Assembly: GCF_004005495.1 (NCBI RefSeq)
Contig: NZ_RZYA01000007.1
Coordinates: 248,001 to 312,000 of the forward strand
Source of the DNA: Streptomyces antnestii
Lineage (GTDB): Bacteria > Actinomycetota > Actinomycetes > Streptomycetales > Streptomycetaceae
Reading direction: 5' to 3'
DNA length: 64,000 nucleotides
This document shows, one piece after another, positions 8,640 through 17,163 of this stretch (within the stretch, counting starts at the first letter, position 1; every line of letters begins with the position of its first letter). The notes under the pieces were generated by a model that did no database searches, was not told the origin of the DNA, and saw nothing but the letters and a program-made list of their open reading frames with translations. The position numbers and the translations under genes were made by a program.

Positions 8640-9980
8640 GTGTCACCACGCGTCACGGCGGAGTACGTCGAGGAATGCCGGGCCGCGGACTCGCGTCTGC
8701 GCCATGCGGCCCGCGAACTGAACCTTCCGGAAACCTACGGAGAGTCGTACGGCCGGCTGCTGCTCGACCGGCCGCTCTTCGTCCCCCGCACCGAGATCAC
8801 CGGGTTCGCGGACGATCTGGCCGCCCTCTTCGACATCCTCGTCTCCCTGCCCGGCCGCCTCTTCGACGGTGACCTCCGTCGCTACTGCAGCGCCCTGGGC
8901 ATGGACGAGCGCCTCGCCGAGCTCATGTGCCGTGGCGCGAGCGGGCGGCCCCCACTCCACCTGCGCGCCGACGCCTACCACGACGGCTCCGCGTTCAAGC
9001 TGCTCGAACTCAACATCGGCAGCCAGCTGGGCGGCACGGACTTCGCCCAGCTCAACCGCGCCTTTCTGCAGGGCACGGCCTTCAAGGACTTCGCGGAGCA
9101 GCATCGACTCGAGCACATCGACACCGCCGCCAGGGTCGCCCGTACGCTACGGCGCGTCGGCGGGACAGTCACCTCGGACGAACCCGTGGTGGCACTCATC
9201 GAGGCCAACGGCGGCATCGCGGCCTACCGGCACGTCTTCACCGCCCTGCAGGAGGCCATGCTCGACCACGGCGTGCGGCTCCTGCTCGGAGAGGTGCAGG
9301 AACTCGGGGAGCTCGACGGCAAGGTCACCTTGCGCGGCACGCCCCTCGACGTGGTGCTCCGCTACTTCGTGGCGAGCGAAGTGGTGGACGACGAGGTCGC
9401 CCTCGACCGCCTCGACACGCTGGTCCGGGCGCACGAGTCAGGGCAGACCGTGCTCTACACGCCGCTGGAAGGCGCGATGTTCGCCAGCAAGGGCAGCCTG
9501 GCCCTGCTGCACGACCCCCGCACACGAGCGACGCTCTCCGACCGGGAGCGCGCCGTGGTCGATCGCGCCATGCCGTGGACCCGGCTGCTGAGCAGGAGCA
9601 GGCACAGCGCCGAAGCGCACGCGGAACTCATCGACCGGTGCCACACCGAGCGGGAGAACCTCGTCCTGAAGCCCGGAGTCGGGCACGGAGGCGCAGGCAC
9701 CGTGATCGGTCACGAGGTCACCGACGAGGAGTGGCGCAAAGCGCTGCGCGAGCGCTTCACCGGGGACCACGTCGTCCAGGAGCGGGTCCGGCCCGCCGGC
9801 GAACCGGTCGTCGACGCGGACACCGGAGTCGTGGCCGACTGGGTGGCGAACTACGGCATCTTCGTGGACACGGAAGGGTACGCGGGCAGCTTTGTGCGTG
9901 CCCTCAAGCCGACCGACGGGGCTGTCGTGGCGTACGCCAACCCCGGAACCCGCGGAGCCTGCGTATTCACCACCCCCTGA
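8640..9980 (+). CDS. Circularly permuted-type ATP-grasp ligase (glutathionylspermidine synthase-like)
   Basis: 446 residues, first gene of the cluster, starting with GTG at 8640 behind GAGGGA. The middle holds LELNIGSQLGGTDFAQLNR, like the substrate/metal loop of glutathionylspermidine-synthase-type ATP-grasp proteins. Near the C-terminus VLKPGVGHGGAGTVIG resembles an ATP-grasp glycine-rich loop with its lysine, then QERVRP and the closing VVADWVANYGIFV. This order suggests the permuted ATP-grasp group, which forms amide bonds through acyl phosphates. It likely joins an amino acid or amine to a carboxylate of the product. A stem-loop and 187 bp separate it from the next gene. Family assignment is fairly sure; substrate is unknown. 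Confidence 0.7.
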   Translation: MSPRVTAEYVEECRAADSRLRHAARELNLPETYGESYGRLLLDRPLFVPRTEITGFADDLAALFDILVSLPGRLFDGDLRRYCSALGMDERLAELMCRGASGRPPLHLRADAYHDGSAFKLLELNIGSQLGGTDFAQLNRAFLQGTAFKDFAEQHRLEHIDTAARVARTLRRVGGTVTSDEPVVALIEANGGIAAYRHVFTALQEAMLDHGVRLLLGEVQELGELDGKVTLRGTPLDVVLRYFVASEVVDDEVALDRLDTLVRAHESGQTVLYTPLEGAMFASKGSLALLHDPRTRATLSDRERAVVDRAMPWTRLLSRSRHSAEAHAELIDRCHTERENLVLKPGVGHGGAGTVIGHEVTDEEWRKALRERFTGDHVVQERVRPAGEPVVDADTGVVADWVANYGIFVDTEGYAGSFVRALKPTDGAVVAYANPGTRGACVFTTP

Positions 9981-9999
9981 CGGTCCTGACTCCTTGACC

Positions 10000-10031
10000 G
10001 CTGCGGGCGGTCTCCTTCCCACGCCCGCAGC
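10000..10031 (+). terminator. Intercistronic stem-loop
   Basis: GCTGCGGGC (10000-10008) pairs perfectly with GCCCGCAGC (10023-10031) across a 14-nt loop. It lies 20 bp after the first ATP-grasp gene. It could be a terminator, an attenuator or an mRNA-stabilising hairpin dividing the first gene from the operon that starts at 10168. Confidence 0.45.
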
Positions 10032-10167
10032 CGGCAACCGATCCCGGCCGGCCGCCTCCTGAGGACCGGCGGCCCCAAAACCCGTGTATTCAGGCCCGGA
10101 GAGAACCCCGACCCGGGCATCGCCATGGCGCGAACACCCTCACGCGCCCGCGAAAGGAGATCGAGGC

Positions 10168-11454
10168 GTGCCCGGACACCTTCCGGATGCCGGTGGACGG
10201 CCACACATCGTGGTCGTCAATCAATGGAGAGAGCACTACGCCGAATACGGCCGCTACCTCGACCACACCACCCATCGCGTGACCTACATCAGCACCGAGG
10301 TGGGGCGCGGAGCGATCCCCGACGAGGCGGCCGAGGTCGCGCTCGTCCGGGACACCGGGGACCTCGCCGAGGCGCGTGCCGCGCTCGCCGGGCTCGTCAG
10401 CCGCCACGGTGCCCCGCACCGCATCGTCGCGCTCAAGGAGGGGGACCTCCTCGTCGGCGCCCAACTGCGCGCGGACTGGGAGCTGCCCGGGCCGCGGCCC
10501 GCTGACCTCCTGGCGTTCCGTGACAAGTTCCTGATGTGCCGGGCCGTCGCGGAGGCCGGGCTGCCCGTGCCCGAGTTCGCCGCGGTGAGCGATCACCGGG
10601 CGGTACGCGACTTCGGCGCCCTGGCCGGATGGCCGCTGGTGCTCAAGCCCCGTGTCGGAGGGTCGAGCGACGGGGTCGTGGTGCTGAGCGGTCCCGGTGA
10701 CCTGGCCGCACTGCCCGACTTCGCCACTCCCATGCTCGTCCAGGTGTTCAATCCGCACCCGATCTACCACGTCGACGGCGTCTTCGACGGCCGCGTTCCG
10801 ACCTGCCTGCGCGCCTCGCGCTACATCAACAGCTGCCTCGGATTCCGCGACGGCACCTTCCTCGGATCCGTGGAGGAGGACGACCCGCTGGTCGTGCGGG
10901 CGATCGAGGCCGCGGCCACGGAGTTCCTCGGCGCACTCACCAGCACCCCGGTGCCCTTCCATCTGGAGGTCTTCGTCGAACGGCGCCCCGACGGGGCGTC
11001 CTGCACCTTCCTGGAGGTCGGAGCGCGCGTCGGCGGCGCGGAAATCCCCTTCCTTTGGCGGGAGTTGCACGGCTACGACCTCATGCGGGCCGCGTTCGAC
11101 CTGCAGGTGAAGGGGACGGCAGAGGTGCCCGAACCCCGCGCTGCCACCGGTGCGATCGGCGCCTGGCTGCTGATTCCGGCACCCACCGCACGGCCCTGCC
11201 TGATCACGGAGGCCACGTCGATGGTCGGCCGGCATCCGGGCCCCTACGCGGAGGCTCTTCTGCCCGCCGGTGAGGTGCTTCCCGCCTCAAACGCCTACTA
11301 CGAGCACGTCGGCGGCCGCTTCCGCTTCCGCGGGGCATCGAGCACCGAGGTCGAGGCGGCGCTCGCGGCCACGGCGACCCAGTTCACGGTGCGCGCCGCC
11401 CCCGTCCCACCCGACGGGCAACTGACCGTCCGAATACCCGAGGTGACAAGGTGA
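10168..11454 (+). CDS. ATP-grasp ligase (BacD/PurK-like)
   Basis: 428 residues. The GTG at 10168 is chosen because AAAGGAGA sits at the right distance; an in-frame ATG at 10084 has no such site. The order is that of a carboxylate-amine ligase: an N-terminal Rossmann-like part (HIVVVNQWREHYAEYG), then KFLMCRAVAEAGLPVPEF, the ATP-binding segment WPLVLKPRVGGSSDGVVVLS, and metal-binding TFLEVGARVGGAEIPFLW near residue 295. Such enzymes join amino acids through acyl phosphate. Its stop overlaps the TDO start by 4 bp, so it leads a translationally coupled run reaching about 18643. Substrates are unknown. Confidence 0.8.
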   Translation: MPGHLPDAGGRPHIVVVNQWREHYAEYGRYLDHTTHRVTYISTEVGRGAIPDEAAEVALVRDTGDLAEARAALAGLVSRHGAPHRIVALKEGDLLVGAQLRADWELPGPRPADLLAFRDKFLMCRAVAEAGLPVPEFAAVSDHRAVRDFGALAGWPLVLKPRVGGSSDGVVVLSGPGDLAALPDFATPMLVQVFNPHPIYHVDGVFDGRVPTCLRASRYINSCLGFRDGTFLGSVEEDDPLVVRAIEAAATEFLGALTSTPVPFHLEVFVERRPDGASCTFLEVGARVGGAEIPFLWRELHGYDLMRAAFDLQVKGTAEVPEPRAATGAIGAWLLIPAPTARPCLITEATSMVGRHPGPYAEALLPAGEVLPASNAYYEHVGGRFRFRGASSTEVEAALAATATQFTVRAAPVPPDGQLTVRIPEVTR

Positions 11455-12170
11455 GGGACTATTCCGAGCAGATCCTGACCGGGGAAGGCAAGGACGACTA
11501 CGCCCGGTACATGCGCACCGACGACCTGCTCTCCCTGCAGCGCCGCCCCGAGGATGTGGTGCACCGCGACGAGCTGCTTTTCCAGGTGGTGCACCAGTCC
11601 ACCGAGCTCTGGCTCAAACTGGCCTGCTCGGAACTGCAGGAGGCCACGGGCCTCATCGGCGCCGGCGAGCTGGACGCCGCGATCGAGTTGCTGCGCCGGG
11701 CCTCGTTCGGCGTGGAACTGGTCACCGAGCAGCTGAACATGATGCGGTTCCTCTCGCCCTGGGACTTCCAGACCATGCGGACGATCCTGGGGCACGGCTC
11801 CGGCGCGGACTCCCCCGGCTGGCGTTCGGTACAGCGCCACGGCCGCCAACTGGACTCTGCTCTGGCGGTGTTGATCGAAGAGCGGAAGCTCGACCTCGCC
11901 GAGCTGTACCGCAGCGGCACCAACAGTGCCGAGCACCGGCTCGTCGAGGCCATGATCGCCTGGGACGAGCAGGTATCGCTGTGGCGGGTGCGCCATTTCA
12001 AGATGATGACGCGGATCATCGGCCATGACGTCATCGGGACCCAGGGCACGCCGGTGGACGTCCTGGCCAAGCTCATCGAATACAAGTTCTTCCCCACGCT
12101 CTGGCGAGTGCGCACCGAGCTGACCGACACCGGCCCGATGGGCAAGTACCACTTGGCGGAGTCGGTGTGA
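11451..12170 (+). CDS. Tryptophan 2,3-dioxygenase family heme protein
   Basis: 239 residues, somewhat shorter than typical bacterial TDOs. The expected landmarks are present: the distal histidine in FQVVHQSTELWLKL (H48), the carboxylate-binding arginine in WDFQTMRTILG, and the proximal heme histidine in LWRVRHFKMMTRIIG (H182). The substrate loop reads GHGSGADSPGW rather than the usual ASGFQS, and the GTGG loop reads GTQGTPVDVL, so it is a divergent subgroup. The family adds O2 across the indole 2,3-bond of tryptophan to give N-formylkynurenine. It starts GTG at 11451 with a 4-bp overlap on each side. I infer it opens the tryptophan branch of the cluster. Confidence 0.88.
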   Translation: MRDYSEQILTGEGKDDYARYMRTDDLLSLQRRPEDVVHRDELLFQVVHQSTELWLKLACSELQEATGLIGAGELDAAIELLRRASFGVELVTEQLNMMRFLSPWDFQTMRTILGHGSGADSPGWRSVQRHGRQLDSALAVLIEERKLDLAELYRSGTNSAEHRLVEAMIAWDEQVSLWRVRHFKMMTRIIGHDVIGTQGTPVDVLAKLIEYKFFPTLWRVRTELTDTGPMGKYHLAESV

Positions 12171-13354
12171 GCGCCGCGACAAGCATCGACGCAGCCACCT
12201 TTCGCACGCACTTCCCGACCCTGGAACGCCGGGTGCACCTTGCCGGCTGCAGCCTCGGCGCCCGCTCCACCGGCCTCGACGAGGCGCTCGACCGGATGCT
12301 CGACGACATGGCCGTCGGTGCTGCGCCCTGGGCGCTCTTCGAGGACCAGGTGGCCCGGGCCCGGGCGGAGTTCGCCGCCCTGATCGGCGCCCGCGTCGAC
12401 CAGGTGGCCGTGGTGCCCAACGCGTCTGTCGGCGCCTACCAGGTGGCGTCCACCCTGGACTGGAGCACCCGGCCGAAGGTGGTCACCACCGCACTCGAGT
12501 TCCCCTCCGTCGCCCATGTCTGGCTGGCACAGCGCCCGCGCGGCGCCGAGGTCGTGCACGCCGAACGGGCCGAGGACTGTGCGGAGCTCATCGACGACCG
12601 CACCCGCCTCGTGTCCGTGCCGCTCACCGGCTACCAGGACGCCGCCCGGCTGCCGGTCGCCGAGCTGACGCGCCTCGCGCAGGGCGCGGGCGCCCGTGTG
12701 TTCGTCGACGCCTACCAGGCAGTGGGAGTCGAACCGGTCGACGTCGGACAGCTGGGCTGCGACTACCTGGTGGCCGGCACCATGAAGTACCTGCTCGGCC
12801 TGCCGGGGCTCGCCTTCCTCTACGTGCGCGAGCCCGAACAGACCGCCCTCGAACCCCAGTTGACCGGGTGGTTCGGCCGCATCAACCCCTTCGCGTTCGA
12901 CGCGAAGAAGCTCGATTTCTCACCCACCGCATCGCGATTCGAGACCGGCACCCCCTCCGTTCCCGCCTGCTATGCCGCCGTCGCCGGACTGCGCCTGATC
13001 CGGTCGCTCGACCTGTCCGCCGTACGCGAGCACGTACTCGCCCTGACGGACCTGGCCATCGCGCGCCTGACGGAAGGTGGATTCCAGGTGCGGGCCCTGC
13101 CGCGCCCCCGGCGGGGCGCTCATATCGGCCTGCTCGACGCCGATCCCGGCGCCGTGGCCCGATCCCTGGCGGAGCAGGACATCACCGTCAGCCCACGGGG
13201 CGACGTCGTGCGCCTCTCCTTCCACTACTACAGCAACACCGACGATATCGCCGCGCTGTGTACGGCACTCGACAACCATCGGCGTGCCCGCAGCAGCCGG
13301 TTACCCCACCGATCCGATCACCGGTCGAACGGCAGGTCTCATGCCAAAAGCTGA
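12167..13354 (+). CDS. Kynureninase-like class V PLP enzyme
   Basis: 395 residues of aminotransferase fold type I, class V. Kynureninase-like features are VHLAGCSLGAR near residue 25, VDAYQAVGVEPVDV with the PLP aspartate, the PLP lysine in AGTMKYLLG (K207), GWFGRINPFAFD, and RFETGTPSVP. Kynureninases cleave kynurenine or 3-hydroxykynurenine to an anthranilate and alanine. It sits directly after TDO with a 4-bp overlap, supporting that role. The sequence is divergent, so a related C-C or C-S lyase activity cannot be excluded. The C-terminal tail is Ser/Arg-rich and overlaps the next gene by 14 bp. Confidence 0.75.
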   Translation: MSAATSIDAATFRTHFPTLERRVHLAGCSLGARSTGLDEALDRMLDDMAVGAAPWALFEDQVARARAEFAALIGARVDQVAVVPNASVGAYQVASTLDWSTRPKVVTTALEFPSVAHVWLAQRPRGAEVVHAERAEDCAELIDDRTRLVSVPLTGYQDAARLPVAELTRLAQGAGARVFVDAYQAVGVEPVDVGQLGCDYLVAGTMKYLLGLPGLAFLYVREPEQTALEPQLTGWFGRINPFAFDAKKLDFSPTASRFETGTPSVPACYAAVAGLRLIRSLDLSAVREHVLALTDLAIARLTEGGFQVRALPRPRRGAHIGLLDADPGAVARSLAEQDITVSPRGDVVRLSFHYYSNTDDIAALCTALDNHRRARSSRLPHRSDHRSNGRSHAKS

Positions 13355-14597
13355 GCTACGGTCCTGGCTCCACGATCCCGATCCGAAGAAGTTCCCCTAC
13401 CAAGAGGTGGTCCGTCACTTTCACGGTGTCGGCAAGCACTTCGTCCGCAAAGAGCTGCTCCAACTCCTCGCCGAGGTACGCGATCTGCTGCCCACGATGC
13501 GAGGGCCCTGGCCCCATGTGCAGACCCTCGCGGCATTCTTGAACACGGCGCTCGACAAGCCCGACGGACGCTACGACTACCCGACCTATCTCGCGCTGCC
13601 CCTGCTCCAGCTGCCCGCGGTGGACGACCCGGTGGAACAGGCCCCCTTCGCCCGCTCCCGGTGCGACCGGCTCGTGACGCATCTGGTCTGCGACGCCCTG
13701 TCGTTCGAGCTCGCCGCCCTGGACGGCCGCACGACATTGCTGCCGAAGATGCGGCCGGCACCCGATCTGGTCGCCAAGCGCTGCAAGCACGGCCTGCGGG
13801 TGATCCGGCCCGCGCTGGGCCGGATGTCGCTCGACGGCGGCCTCACCTCCAGCGACGCCGGCGAACTCGTGCGGCAGGCCTGCTCGGTGGTGCACGCCGA
13901 CATGTCGTTCGCCGAACAGCGTGCCATCGGCCTCGGCGTGCTGCCAGTGGACACGGTGCACGACGAGTACATGTTCCTGCGGGTTCTCCAGGCGTTCGAG
14001 ACCACGTTCGCACTGCTCGCCGTGCAACTGAACGGCGCGACAGCAGCCCTGGCCGAGCGAAGAGTGGACAAGGCGGTGCACTTCCTGAACGGGTCGGAGA
14101 CGGCGCTGCGCGAGTCGGCTCCCCTGTTCTCGATGCTGGCGACGATGCAGGTCGAGTCATTCAGAACGTTCCGCGAGTTCACCGAAGGTGCCAGCGCGAT
14201 CCAGTCACGCAACTACAAGATCGTCGAGTCGCTGTGCCGCACACCCGACAAGGAGCGCGTCGATTCGGCCGCGTACCGCTCCGTGCCCGACGTGCGCGAG
14301 CGCGTCCTCGGCCGGCAGCCCACGCTCGACGACGCCTACGTCGAGGTGTGTGCCTCCGGTGACCTCGACGCGGCGGAACGCGAACGGCTGCGGGCCTCGA
14401 TGGAGACCTTTGCGGGCGCACTGCTGCGCTGGCGGAACACCCACTACCGCCTTGCCGTGCGGATGCTCGGCGAGGCCTCCGGAACCGGATACACGGAAGG
14501 CACCCCGTACCTGAACTCGGTGCGCGACGTTCCGGTGTTCCGCACCGTCGACGTCACCGGCGAGACGAGCGGCACCAGGACGGGGGTGACCCGATGA
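13341..14597 (+). CDS. TDO/IDO-superfamily heme protein lacking the distal histidine
   Basis: 418 residues. The C-terminal two thirds resemble tryptophan dioxygenase: VHDEYMFLRVLQAFETTF, ESFRTFREFTEGASAIQS, and LRWRNTHYRLAVRMLGEASGTGY. The proximal heme histidine is kept (H368). At the place of the distal histidine of bacterial TDO the alignment gives Leu216 (VLQAFE for VHQAYE). An N-terminal stretch of about 200 residues (HDPDPKKFPYQEVVRHFHGVGKHF) is not TDO-like to my eye. Superfamily relatives perform unusual oxidations of indoles, so this may carry out a second, non-standard heme oxidation. The ATG at 13341 overlaps the preceding gene by 14 bp and the next by 4 bp. Confidence 0.7.
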   Translation: MPKAELRSWLHDPDPKKFPYQEVVRHFHGVGKHFVRKELLQLLAEVRDLLPTMRGPWPHVQTLAAFLNTALDKPDGRYDYPTYLALPLLQLPAVDDPVEQAPFARSRCDRLVTHLVCDALSFELAALDGRTTLLPKMRPAPDLVAKRCKHGLRVIRPALGRMSLDGGLTSSDAGELVRQACSVVHADMSFAEQRAIGLGVLPVDTVHDEYMFLRVLQAFETTFALLAVQLNGATAALAERRVDKAVHFLNGSETALRESAPLFSMLATMQVESFRTFREFTEGASAIQSRNYKIVESLCRTPDKERVDSAAYRSVPDVRERVLGRQPTLDDAYVEVCASGDLDAAERERLRASMETFAGALLRWRNTHYRLAVRMLGEASGTGYTEGTPYLNSVRDVPVFRTVDVTGETSGTRTGVTR

Positions 14598-16213
14598 CGG
14601 AATTCGACGCGCCGGTGGGCATCGTGGGCGCGGGCCCGATCGGTCTGGTCGCCGCGTTGCGCCTGGCGGACCTCGGAGTGCCCAGCATTCTTCTCGAGGC
14701 AGCCGGAACCCTGACCAAGCAGGGCTCCAAGGCATGCCTGATCCAGGGCGACGTACTGGAGATCCTCGACAAGTTCGGCTGCGCCACGCCCATCAAGGAC
14801 GAGGGCGTCACCTGGACCATTGCGCGAACCTACGTGCGCAACAAGGTGATCAGGTCCGCCGAGTACCCGCTCGGTCCCGGCTTCGGCCCGTTCATCAACA
14901 TCTCCCAGCACCGCATCGAACAGGTCCTCGTGGAGGCCGCCGAAGCCCATCCGCTCTGCGAGCTGCGATGGGGCCAGGAGGTCGTCGCGGTCACCCAGGA
15001 CACCGACTCCGTCACGGTGCGGGCGACCGGCCCCGAGGGGGAGCACTCCTACCGCTTCGGGCACCTGGTCGCCAGCGACGGCGTACGCAGCAGGCTGCGC
15101 GAACTCCTCGGCGTCGAGTGGACCGGATACACCCACCAGGACCGCTTCCTGATCACCGACATCAAGGCGAAGCTGCCGCTGGCCAAGGAGCGGCACTTCC
15201 ATTACGACCCGCCGTTCAACCCGGGCCGCCAACTGGTCATGCACCCGCAGCCCGACGACATCTGGCGCATCGACTGGCAGCTGCCGCCGGACGCCGACAT
15301 CGAGGCCGAGCGCGCGGACGGCCGCTTCGACCAGCGGGTCAGGGACGTCATCGGAGACATCCCGTACGAGATCGACTGGGTCAGCACCTACCGCTTCCAC
15401 CAACGCGTCGTGGAGCGACTGCGCGTGGGCCGGGTCCTGTTCGCCGGGGACGCCGCGCACGCCCTGCCGCCCTACGGGTCGCGCGGCATGAACAGCGGTA
15501 TCCAGGACGCGGACAACCTCGCCTGGAAACTCGCCTGCGTGCACGCCGGGCACGCGGAGGAGGAGCTCCTGGAGACCTACCACACGGAGCGTTACGCGGC
15601 CGCGAAGGAGAACCTCCGCGTCACCGAGGCGACGATCCGGTTCATGGTGCCGCCCAATCTCGCGCGCCGCTGGACCCGCTCGGTGCTGCTCAGCCTCTCG
15701 CACGTGCTCGGGCGGGCCGAGAAGCACGTCAACAGCGGCAAGATGGCCGAGCCGTACGTCTACAAGGAGTCGCCCATCGTCCAGGCCGGTGACGACGCCC
15801 TCCTCGGCTCGTTCGCGCCGGACGGGCACGTGGACGTCGACGGGGAGCGAACCCGGCTGCGCCGCCTGCTCGGGGACGGCTTCGTGGGGCTCTGCTTCGC
15901 CACCGAAGCGGCCTCTGCCACAGAGTTCGTCGTGGATGCCCGCGCGAAGCCCTGGCATCTCCCCGCCCGTCTGGTGGTCGTCCTCCCCGCGGGGGCATCG
16001 GCCCAGGGGCTGCCCGCCGACGTCGTCGTCGCCCACACCGACGACCCGTCACTTCTTGGGCCCTACGGCGCCGACGCCGGCACGTGGTGGCTCGCCCGGC
16101 CCGACGGGCACCTCGCCGCCTGCGGCAAGGAGGGCGGCGGCTTCGCGGACGCTCTGAGCATGGCAGTGAGAAGCCCCGCACCGTACCGGCATCCTGTGAA
16201 AGGAACCAGCTGA
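14594..16213 (+). CDS. FAD-dependent aromatic monooxygenase (MhpA/PheA type)
   Basis: 539 residues, class A flavoprotein hydroxylase. It has the N-terminal GAGPIG dinucleotide motif (residues 12-17), a DG-type motif in LVASDGVRSRLRELLGV, and the FAD-ribityl motif GRVLFAGDAAHALPPYGSRG. A C-terminal thioredoxin-like domain of about 130 residues follows (from LGSFAPDGHVDVDG), which is usual in phenol and 3-hydroxyphenylpropionate hydroxylases and makes it longer than a normal kynurenine 3-monooxygenase. It probably ortho-hydroxylates an aromatic ring with NAD(P)H and O2. In context the ring would be kynurenine, anthranilate or a later intermediate. Overlaps with both neighbours indicate coupling. 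Confidence 0.85.
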   Translation: MTEFDAPVGIVGAGPIGLVAALRLADLGVPSILLEAAGTLTKQGSKACLIQGDVLEILDKFGCATPIKDEGVTWTIARTYVRNKVIRSAEYPLGPGFGPFINISQHRIEQVLVEAAEAHPLCELRWGQEVVAVTQDTDSVTVRATGPEGEHSYRFGHLVASDGVRSRLRELLGVEWTGYTHQDRFLITDIKAKLPLAKERHFHYDPPFNPGRQLVMHPQPDDIWRIDWQLPPDADIEAERADGRFDQRVRDVIGDIPYEIDWVSTYRFHQRVVERLRVGRVLFAGDAAHALPPYGSRGMNSGIQDADNLAWKLACVHAGHAEEELLETYHTERYAAAKENLRVTEATIRFMVPPNLARRWTRSVLLSLSHVLGRAEKHVNSGKMAEPYVYKESPIVQAGDDALLGSFAPDGHVDVDGERTRLRRLLGDGFVGLCFATEAASATEFVVDARAKPWHLPARLVVVLPAGASAQGLPADVVVAHTDDPSLLGPYGADAGTWWLARPDGHLAACGKEGGGFADALSMAVRSPAPYRHPVKGTS

Positions 16214-17163
16214 TGACCGCGAACGCACCCGAATACGCCTGGCTCGACGGCCGGCTCGTCCCGTGGGACCAGTGCGTCGTACACGCCCGCAGCCAGGGCG
16301 CCTTCTGGGGCGCCAACGTCTTCGAAGGCATCCGTGCCTACGTCAGCCCTGACGACGGCGAGCCGTACGCCTTCCGCGTCACCGAGCATCTGGAGCGACT
16401 GCGGCGCTCCATGAAGAGCCTCCACATGGAGATCGACTTCACCGACGCCGACCTCGCCGCGGCCTGTACGGATCTCATCCTCGCGAACGACTTCGGCACC
16501 GACGTGCACGTCTGCGTCGTCGCGTACTTCGGGATGGGCCCGAACTTCGATCCACTGGCCCACACCACGGAGACCGGCGTTCACATCACCTCGACGCCGG
16601 TGCCACGATCCGCGGCCTACGACCGGGGCGTGGCCGCCTCCATCTCCTCCTGGCGTCGCATCGGCAACGACGCGATGCCCACGCGCATCAAGGCCGGCGC
16701 GAACTACCACAACAGCCGTCTCGCCCAGCACGAGGCCGTGCGCAACGGCTTCGACACCACCCTGCTGCTCAACTCGCGCGGCACGGTGTCCGAGGCGCCG
16801 GGCTCCTGCGTGGTGATGGTCCGCGACGGTGTGCTGATCACGCCGCCCGGCACCAGCGGTGTCCTCGAGGGAATCACCGTGGACACCGTGGCCACCCTGG
16901 CCGGTGAGCGGCTCGGGCTGCCGTTGGAGCGCAGGGAGATCGACCGCGCCGAACTGTACGTCTGCGACGAGCTGTTCCTGTGCGGCACCATGTCCGAGCT
17001 TCTGCCGATCACGAGCGTCGACCGGCTGCCCGTCGCCGACGGCGGGCCAGGCGAGATCACCCGCGCGCTGCAGGGCCACTACGACGACGCGGTACGCAAC
17101 CGCAGCAGCCACCCCGACTGGTGCACGCCAGTCGTTCCCACCCCCGAGGGGGTGGTGGCGTGA
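16213..17163 (+). CDS. Class IV PLP aminotransferase (branched-chain aminotransferase-like)
   Basis: 316 residues of PLP fold type IV. The catalytic lysine lies in RIKAGANYHNSRLA (K160, matching its usual position in IlvE-like proteins). Further family landmarks are FWGANVFEGIRAY, GTVSEAPGSCVVMV and TSGVLEGITVDTV. Members transaminate branched or aromatic amino acids, make D-amino acids, or act as aminodeoxychorismate lyases. Here it may interconvert an amino acid and a keto acid feeding the ATP-grasp enzymes, or act on a kynurenine side chain. The ATG at 16213 shares one base with the preceding stop codon; the next gene overlaps by 4 bp. Confidence 0.85.
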   Translation: MTANAPEYAWLDGRLVPWDQCVVHARSQGAFWGANVFEGIRAYVSPDDGEPYAFRVTEHLERLRRSMKSLHMEIDFTDADLAAACTDLILANDFGTDVHVCVVAYFGMGPNFDPLAHTTETGVHITSTPVPRSAAYDRGVAASISSWRRIGNDAMPTRIKAGANYHNSRLAQHEAVRNGFDTTLLLNSRGTVSEAPGSCVVMVRDGVLITPPGTSGVLEGITVDTVATLAGERLGLPLERREIDRAELYVCDELFLCGTMSELLPITSVDRLPVADGGPGEITRALQGHYDDAVRNRSSHPDWCTPVVPTPEGVVA

